Assembly: GCF_963678635.1 (NCBI RefSeq)
Contig: NC_087067.1
Coordinates: 44,121,829-44,185,828 of the forward strand
Source of the DNA: Symsagittifera roscoffensis
Taxonomy: Eukaryota; Xenacoelomorpha; Acoela; Convolutidae
Direction of reading: 5' to 3'
DNA length: 64,000 nt
Position numbers and translations under genes: made by a program. Below the pieces are notes generated by a model. It was not told the origin of the DNA. It was given only the letters and a program-made list of their open reading frames with translations, and ran no database searches. Positions 22,301-31,300 of this stretch are shown one piece after another. Positions within the stretch are counted from its first letter, which is position 1. Each line of letters starts with the position of its first letter.

Positions 22301-25300
22301 TCTGTGATGTTTCATACATCATTCATCTTTTGAGCATTTTAATTAGCCACTCTAATTTGAAATTTGTTTTTTATGTTGTAAACTCAAATTTCAAATCGTT
22401 AACTCCGATAGACCTTGCTGATATAATTCCATAGATATGAGGGGAAGATACTCTATAAAGCTTTTTGAATTTTATGTGTTTTAAGTTGATTTTATGAAAA
22501 CGTGTTTTTTTCTGACTCAGCAAGCAACTGCTCAAATATTGTCGTCTGTTTCTCCGCTTTCCTAATTTTTCTCGAATGCTAATTGGCAACTGTCTTTCTT
22601 AGTTTATTTTTCTCAAAGTGAACTTTATTCAAGACAAATCGAATTCTACATGAATTTGGGTAGCGGTAGTTTCGTTTCAACATTTTATCAATTTTTATCA
22701 TTGTTTTTTCTGTCGGCTGGTTTTTCATGCTACGTTTGGGCTGTATCCGAGTGGTGCGAAGCTCTGCTCTGCATCTGTGTTCAAGTTGTTGTCTCTGGCA
22801 TATCCGTAATTGCATTGAAGCTTTAGTTTTTTACCTATGATGCTTTACCTATCTATGAATACACTTTCGTTATAGATTAGGCCAATTGAAATTGGGATAA
22901 CTCGACCATAGTGTGCTATTGTATCTCATTTTCAGTTGCTATTTGATCAAGTTAAGATGAATTGGATATGACAAAACATACGGTTTTCGTTTTTGTTTCT
23001 TCAATGATAGCTATTTACTCCGATTATTTGTTTTTGTCGCTGGACAGAAGTGGCTCGGAGCTTTTACTAACATCTGTTTTTCCATTGATCAATTTTTATC
23101 AAAGGCGAGGAATTTATCCCAAAGGATGAGAAATTTACGATAATAGAACTGAGTTTTTTTAGAAGTCGATGAACGTAGTTCAGACTCTTATGGGGACCGG
23201 CCTATTAGCATGGTTGTTGATTAGCATGCCCTTGTAAAAGAATGTAATTCGAGTGTTCACGTTTTGCTTACTCAAATTTAAAATTTTGAACAGCGTGCAC
23301 CACTCAAATTCGATTTTTTAAAAAAAAAAAAGTGAATATGGATTATTATTTCCCCTATTAAATCAAGTGGTTTTCGAAATTATTTGAACTTTTAGGCTCA
23401 TTTGTTTTTCGTCTGAAAGCACACCCAGTTAAACCAACTATCGCATGCTAATAGGAACACATGCTAATCGCTACACACCCTACTCTTATATAGGTCGCGA
23501 TGATTTTTTTTGTTTTTTCTTTTTCAGGAAAAGTTTTAGTTCAGGCTCAAATTTACTCTTTCGCGGTTTGATTTTTTGAATTTTTTTAGTTAAAAGGAAA
23601 AAACTCACTATCAAACAGCGAAAGTTAAAAGGCCACGAAAAACTTGATGGACTTCTAGTTTCGCGAATGAAATTTACTTTTCAAATTTCCCAGGGAAATA
23701 AACAAATTACTTATTGATCCAGTTTGCTTAATTGGTTAATATTGGTTTATATTATACCGGGTTAATATTAACAAAAACGCGCCAATCACAAATTGTTTTC
23801 GAACTTCAAAGGGCGTCCTATTTTTTCTTCGAAATTCGAAAATTGAGATTTTTTCAAAAAACAAGTCAATTTTTTTTTCTGTTTAGTTGCGTTCATTGAC
23901 TCTTTTCCATCTCTTTGTTGGCTGTGTTATCAATTCTTTTCACAATTTTTAGTAATTGTTATTTTTCTCGGCTTTAATTTCAGTTCATAGTTAAACAAAC
24001 GGAGTTTGTTTTGTGTTACCAGCCCGTTTGTTCCAATCCACGTTGCACTTTTCCTAGTTCCTTTTCTATTTTCAATTTTGTGTAGATTATGGTTTCTGGT
24101 TGATATTTTTTAACGGTATTAGCGAAATTGCCCTGGAATAGAAGTTATGCGGACCGATATATGATGGGGCTTGATATTTTTGTTTGAGATGCAAAAGTTT
24201 TAACTTGCTTAATCCAACTGAAAGTTCGCCTCTGTGTTTAAACTCATGTTACACTGTGACTGTAAATCCAACAACATATTAAAAAAATAGCATTGTTCTT
24301 AGACCACTGATTTTATCTGGAAAAGCATAGTTCTTAGACCACTAAATTTATCTGGAAAAAGTTTTTTAATATTCTGTCCAGTCATTAGGTTTCTATTGCA
24401 TCAATTTTTCATATTTGATTTCTCACTTTTACGATGAGACTTTTACTCTTATGGGGACCAGCCTATTAGCATGGTTGTCGATTAGCATGCCCTTGTAAAA
24501 GAATGTAATTCGAGTGTTCACGTTTTGCTTACTCAAATTTAAAATTTTGAACAGCGTGTACCACTCAAATTCGATTTTTTTTTTTAAATAGTGAAAATGG
24601 AATATTATTTCCCCTATTAAATCAAGTGGTTTTAGAAATTATTTGAACTTTTTGGCTCATTTGTTTTTCGTCTGAAAGCGCACCCAGTTAAACCAACTAT
24701 CGCATGCTAATAGGCACACATGCTAATCGCTACACACCCTACTCTTATATAGGTCGCGATGATTTTTTTTGTTTTTTCTTTTTCAGGAAAAGTTTTAGTT
24801 CAGGCTCAAATTTACTCTTTCGCGGTTTGATTTTTTGATTTTTTTTTAGTTAAAAGGAAAAAAACTCACTATCAAACAGCGAAAGTTAAAAGGCCCCGAA
24901 AAACTTGATCGACTTCTAGTTTCGCGAATGGAATTTACTTTTCAAATTTCCCAGGGAAGTAAACAAATTTTTTATTGGTCCAGTTTGCTTAATTGGGCAA
25001 TATTGGTTTATTTTATACCGGGTTACTATTAACAAAAACGTGCCGATCACAAATTGTTTTCGAACTTCAAAGGGCGTATTTTTTTTTCTTCGAAATTCGA
25101 AAACAGATTTTTTCAAAAAAAAACAAGTCAATTTTTTTTTCTTTTTTGTTGCGTTCATTGACTCTTTTCCATCTCTTTGTTGGCTGTCTTATCAATTCTT
25201 TTCACAATTTTTTAGTATTTGTTATTTTTCACGGCTTTAATTTCAGTTCATAGTTTAACAAACGGAGTTTGTTTTGTCTTACCAGCCCGTTTGTTCCAAT

Positions 25301-28300
25301 CCACGTTGCACTTTTCGCTGTTCATTTTCAATTTTGTGGAGATTATAGTTTCTGGTTGATTTTTTTAAACGGTATTAGCTAAATTGCCCTGGAGCAGAAG
25401 TTTTGCGGACCGATATATGATGGGGCTTGATATTTTTGTTTGAGATGCAAAAGTTTTAACTTGCTTAATCCAAGTGAAAGTTCGCCTCTGTGTTTAAACT
25501 CATCATACACTATGACTGTAAATCCAACAACTTATTAGAAAAATAGCATAGTTCTTAGACCACTGAATTTATCTGGAAAAGCATATTTTTTAGACCTTTG
25601 AATTTATCTGGAAAAAGTTTTTTTAATAATATGTCCAGTCATTAGGTTTCTATTGCATCAGTTTTTCATTTTTGATTTCTCACTTTTACGATTAGACTTT
25701 TACTCTTATGGGGACCGGCCTATTAGCATGGTTGTCGATTAGCATGCCCATGTAAAATAATGTAATTCGAGGGTTCACGTTTTGTTTACTCAAATTTAAA
25801 ATGTTGAACAGCGTGTACCACTCAAATTCGATTGTTTTTTTTTTGAAAAAGTGAAAATGGAATATTATTTCCCTATTAAATCAAGTGGTTTTCGAAATTA
25901 TTTGAACTTTAAGGCTCATTTGCTTTTCGTCTGAAAGCACACCCAGTTAAACCAACTATCGCATGCTAATAGGCACACATGCTAATCGCTACACACCCTA
26001 CTCCTATATAGGTCGCGATGATTTTTTTTGTTTTTCAGGAAAAGTTTTAGTTCAGGCTCAAATTTACTCTTTCGCGGTTTGATTTTTTGAGTTATTTTTA
26101 GTTAAAAGGAAAAAACTCACTATCAAACAGCGAAAGTTAAAAGGCCCCGAATAACTTGATCGACTTCTAGTTTCGCGAATGGAATTTACTTCTCAAATTT
26201 CCCAGGGAAGTAAACAAATTACTTATTGATCCAGTTTGCTTAATTGGTTTATATTATACCGGGTTAAAATTAACAAAAACGTGCCGATCACAAATTGTTT
26301 TCGAACTTCAAAGGGCGTCTTATTTTTTATTCGAAAACTGAGATTTTTTCAAAAAACAAGTCAATTTTTTTCTGTTTAGTTGCGTTCATTGACTCTTTTC
26401 CATCTCTTTGTTGGCTGTGTTATCAATTCTTTTCACAATTTTTAGTAATTGTTATTTTTCACGGCTTTAATTTCAGTTCATACTTAAACAAACGGAGTTT
26501 GTTTTGTGTTACCAGCCCGTTTGTTCAAATCCACGTTGCACTTTTCGCTGTTCATTTTCTATTTTCAATTTTGTGTAGATTATAGTTTCTGGTTGATAAT
26601 TTTTTTAACGGTATTAGCGAAATTGCCCTGGAGCAGAAGTTTCGCGGACCAATATATGATGGGGCTTGATATTTTTGTTTGAGATGCAAAAGTTTTAACT
26701 TGCTTAATCCAAGTGAAAGTTCGCCTCTGTGTTTAAACTCATGTTGCACTATGACTGTAACTCCAACAACATATTAGAAAAATAGCATAGTTCTTAGACC
26801 ACTGAATTTATCTGGAAAAGCATAGTTCTTAGACCACTGAATTTATCTGGAAAAAGTTTTATTAATAATGTGTCCAGTCATTAAGTTTCCATTGCATCAG
26901 TTTTTCATATTTGATTTCTCACATTCACTCACTTTTACGACGAGACTTAAAGTCACAGAATGATTTCATTTACTTTTGGCTATGAAATCCGCGCGACCAG
27001 AAATCAACACTGTTGTTGCACATAAATCAACTTTAAGTTGACATGTTACAAAGTTTCGAATTTGATTTGCATTTGAATTTTGATTTGTGTCATTGCTATT
27101 TTTCTTTGAATCCCTCGGAAGTTTACCTAAATGTATCGTATATTGAAAACGCAGGTTTTGAAAGCGTAACTAGCCGAGAACTATACTTCGGAAATCGTTC
27201 TAACAGTTTTGCAAGATGCGCAGAAGGGAGTTATACAAGATCGTGGAAAAAAATAAAACTCAAGTTAATTTATCTGTACTACTACTTTAAAAACAGCATT
27301 TACATCATCAGAACAAAAGAATGTTGTTAAATGCCGACACGGAAATATTTCCTTTTCATACGGAAAACGTTACGCACATGTGTAAGCGCATAAATAATTA
27401 TAATTTAAGCCAATATTGAAAGAAAATAGGAAACTATTTGACAAAACTATTGACAATTCCAAATTTTTCTTCAAGATGTTTCTCATCTTTTTGCTATCTG
27501 GGGAAAGTTTTTGTACTGAAAAGTCTCCGCTTTGCATCTGCAAGTCTTCACTTTTTCCACGATTACTGTCCGTTTTGCGAATGGAGACGTGAAACACTTT
27601 AAGGAAACTGCAATTCTCTGAGATTTCACGGGTTTGCAGGCTGAACAGGTTTTGAACCTGAGCTGGTTTTGACTTCCGTCCAACGGGACGTAAAAAGAAT
27701 TGCACCGGCCGTAGCAGAATCTATTTTTAATCACTTTTTGTTCACATCCGGGTAGAGAAACGGTCTGATTAAACATTTTAGCCCGACAGTTTTCTTTGTC
27801 GATAGTTTTAATACGACCCAAAATGGCAAGGTTCTCGCTGGAAAGTTGGTTCAGATAATTCTCGCTGTAGCTTTCAATAACCTCTCGGTTTTCCGAAACT
27901 CCCATTGGCGATGGATCATCATAGAACGACTTTTGCGTGCCGTAGTTTCTGGGATTCTTCGGGTTTGTATACATAGGGTACCGTTTGTTGTTTCGGTTTT
28001 CATGTTTTTTATTTTCATCGTTACCGTTTTTGTCGTCTTCGAACTGCAAATTGTCAAAAAGAGTCTTTGACTGTTTTCTGAATAACTCGGACGAAGTATC
28101 TACAGTGCTGAAATCGGAACTTGTAGTTGAAGTAATGTTCACTGGTTTGGCTTTTGAGTATTCGCTGCTCCAGTAAGATGGCACAACTTTTCGGGAAAAC
28201 CCAAAATCTTGATGAGACGTATCTTTCGAAGCATCCATGTCATATATAAAGTCTCGTTTCTCGACCCAGTTTTCGACCTGTAGTGAAGTTCGGTTGAAAG

Positions 28301-31300
28301 CTTTTCCTTCTGCGCATCTGTATGTAATACTAGATACAGATATTAGAACAAAGTATGCTATCAACAATCTGGATGAAATACTTTCGCGAGTATTTGGATT
28401 ATTTGAAGAAGGCATTTTATACGGGTTTAAATTGAAATGAATTAGAGTGAATTATGAATGAAAGTTAGAAGAAATAATCTCAGAAGATTTCGCAGAATTG
28501 TGACGCAAATGCAATGTAAGGTATAGATCAAACTTGTGGTTTAGTCTGTTCAATTCCGCTAAAAAAGGACAAAACTTTACTTTTTGGCGACAAAAAGTTT
28601 AAAAACAGCTGAATGTTTTGATTGCTTTCTAGTAAGTCCAAAAATGGTGGCCGAGTTTCAGTCTTTGTTCGTTTATTTTGAAGAAATGTCTCAAAGTGTC
28701 TTGTAAGGTAGTAGTGAAGCCAAACAATATAATCTCCGGTAGATCTGGGTCTGAATGTAGCCTGCCAGAAGAGTGAGAATGGAATGGGGCTAATGTGATT
28801 ATGAGACTAAGTGACTGGGCGGTCGGGTGGTATTAATTAGTCCTAATTGGCAGCGGTGTAAACAGTTGATCCCTGAGTCGCTTATTTGCCAGAGTGAGGC
28901 TCGTAGTTGTTTGGGTTGGAGCCTTGTTGGTAGGTGGGTAATATTCAGTGTTATGTCGGTACGCCGGTCGGCCGGGGTTGTTTGGTTGAGGAGAGGTGTT
29001 TGTTTTGTGAGGTAGAATTGCCTATTTTCTATTTATTTGCGATCGTTGATTGGATTCTGCCGAGTTGGAGAGAGTGGCTTGAATTTCGAATGAAAGGCTG
29101 AAAGGGGAACAAAAGGTGCAATAGTGTCCGATTGGCGCCACAATTAAGTGGAGCTGGGAGCGAGTTGGATTAATATCAAACAAAACAACTCATAATGGAG
29201 GCTCCAAATATCACACCAAACACACGTAGCTTAAATTAGCCATTAATAAACACCATGTGTGCCAAGGTGTCACATCGCAGCGGTTGATCGCCACGCGAAG
29301 AAAGCCACCAAGCCAAGCACCGCCGCCGTTCACCGCCGCTGCCGCGACACCACCGTCCTAACTCACACCGTCGACCCACCACCGTCTGACCACAACTCAG
29401 AACAACCCCCCCTTCTCTTTCACCCAACACCCTCGCCCTCAAAAAACCCCCAGTTCATATTTGATTTTTAGAAACAAGTGAAATCTAATTTTGGAAAGGA
29501 GCGAATAGTTAAAACAATGAACCCTTTTGAGAGATAATTTGCCCAAAATTAAGAAACAATCAGTTATATTATTTCAGACACATTTTATCTGATAGCTGTT
29601 TATGATATTAAGATAAGATGTAGGATGCGACTAAAAATGGCCAGAATTAATAGTATCTTTATAAGGATCAACATTACGTGCCTTTAGACGTGAACAGACT
29701 AGTTTGTTTAGAATCTTGGCTCTGAAGTATAAACATTGTATCTGGGCGAGATTAGAGCCTCTGATCCGTTGTCGCCTACTGCCGATTGAATTAAAAGATA
29801 TGAGCTATCAGCAAGTCTGTTGGTCTCAAATACAGACATTAACCTATAAACTGTACAAATCCCCCACCCATCGGGTTTATGATCACTTTATAGTGGTTGA
29901 GTTTCGTCTGCAAACGAACGTGTTTCTACTATAAATAGTTGTAAGAGCGAGCTTGAACGGCCCTTTCATACTGAATGAAGACTTCGATCTAGTTATTTTT
30001 AAGATTTTGATCTAGTTCAAATTTTCAGGTGAGATTTTCATCTCGCATTTTCTTCTTGGAATATTTGAAGAAAGGCTTCCTTTTTGACATATATAGTTCA
30101 TAGTTAGGTGTAAAGTTGTAGTTATTTCTGTAATTCTTCAATATCAATGGAAATCAAGCAATGTTATTTGATTAGCAAAGTACCAAAATCAGCAAAGTTG
30201 GGACCGCTGGTTGGGAAGACCCGGATCAGTGAACTTTTTGGGGAAATAATGGGGAACTGTTGTTACCGCAGACAGAAAGTCAGTTAGGGCGACGACGGAG
30301 GGCGGCGGTGGTTGAGTAGGGCTCTAATGGGAGTTGTATTGGCTAGCAGGGGCATGATAATATTGATCTAATATTGGAGGGGATTAGGGATTGAGAAGTT
30401 GTCGCCTCAATGGACGCAAACAGACGTCTAAGCAAGCGGGAGAGGGCGACAGACAGCGGAAAGAACAGAAGACGAAGAAGAAAAGAGTAGACTAGCAGAT
30501 CACCGAACAACGCTAGAAGAGTAGAGTGGAATAGCTACTCTGGAACGACAACTGGCCGCGTTTTCTCATTTTAAACCTTCATTTTTTGACGGAACAATGC
30601 ATCCGAACTGAACTGAAACTCCAAAATAAACAATATCGTGCTATCATATCGAGTATTAATTACTCAAAACGAAGACTCTTAATAAACCATCGCTTCTTTT
30701 CAAAAAAAATTATTGCTTTGAGTAAGTCCAAACCATCGAATATTGATTGGAACTTGAACTCAAGTTAACAGCTGGGTAGATAAAATGTAACCAATTTATA
30801 CTAGCATGATCTATTAAGGCTGTTTGGGAGAATTTCGACTATGTTAACCGTCCCCCTCAAGCCAGTAAAAGAAGGGGGTGTTAACTTAATATTTCTTAAT
30901 GATTCAATGAATGAAGAGGAACATCTTCAATTTATTTAATTAAAAAGCAAAGAAAGTGAGATAGCTTGATACAAAATATACTTTCTTGGAATTGCGCTGA
31001 ACTTCTCAAAATTTGGCATCTAATCGCGTCAATTTGCCATGCAAGGAGAGGCTTCGGGTATGAACAAAAGAAAAAAAGATAAACATCTCACTCATAGAAA
31101 ATGTTTTTTTTTCTTTCAATTTCTCTTTTCTAAAGAAGTGAGATGTTTATTTTTTCTTAACTCAAGTCTAAAAATGAACTGAATTTTGTTTAGATTTTGA
31201 TTTGGCCTCAGAATGTGCGACCTCAATACAGAGACTTTGTGAATGACGTCAGCGGGGACAAATTCAAACATGTGAATCGGAGACTGGCAGCCGCCCATTG

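Larger units (their letters stand above)
21451..31193 (+). other. 9.7 kb last intron of the TMEM135-like gene
   Basis: This intron carries most of the non-TMEM135 content of the gene: the 3 x 1.26 kb tandem repeat, the antisense gremlin-like gene and the GC-rich block. No further TMEM135 exon is needed, because the residues on either side of it are adjacent in the family alignment (…VVETIFA | ILIWPQNVRPQYRDF…). Confidence 0.8.

Noticed and set aside
27043-27330. 95-codon + strand frame next to the gremlin-like 3' end
   Set aside because: No signal, family or splice context; composition matches the intron.
29236-29471. His/Pro/Arg-rich frames in the C-rich block
   Set aside because: Composition artefact: two overlapping frames on opposite strands, no family, no conserved start. 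The block is better read as non-coding regulatory or UTR DNA.
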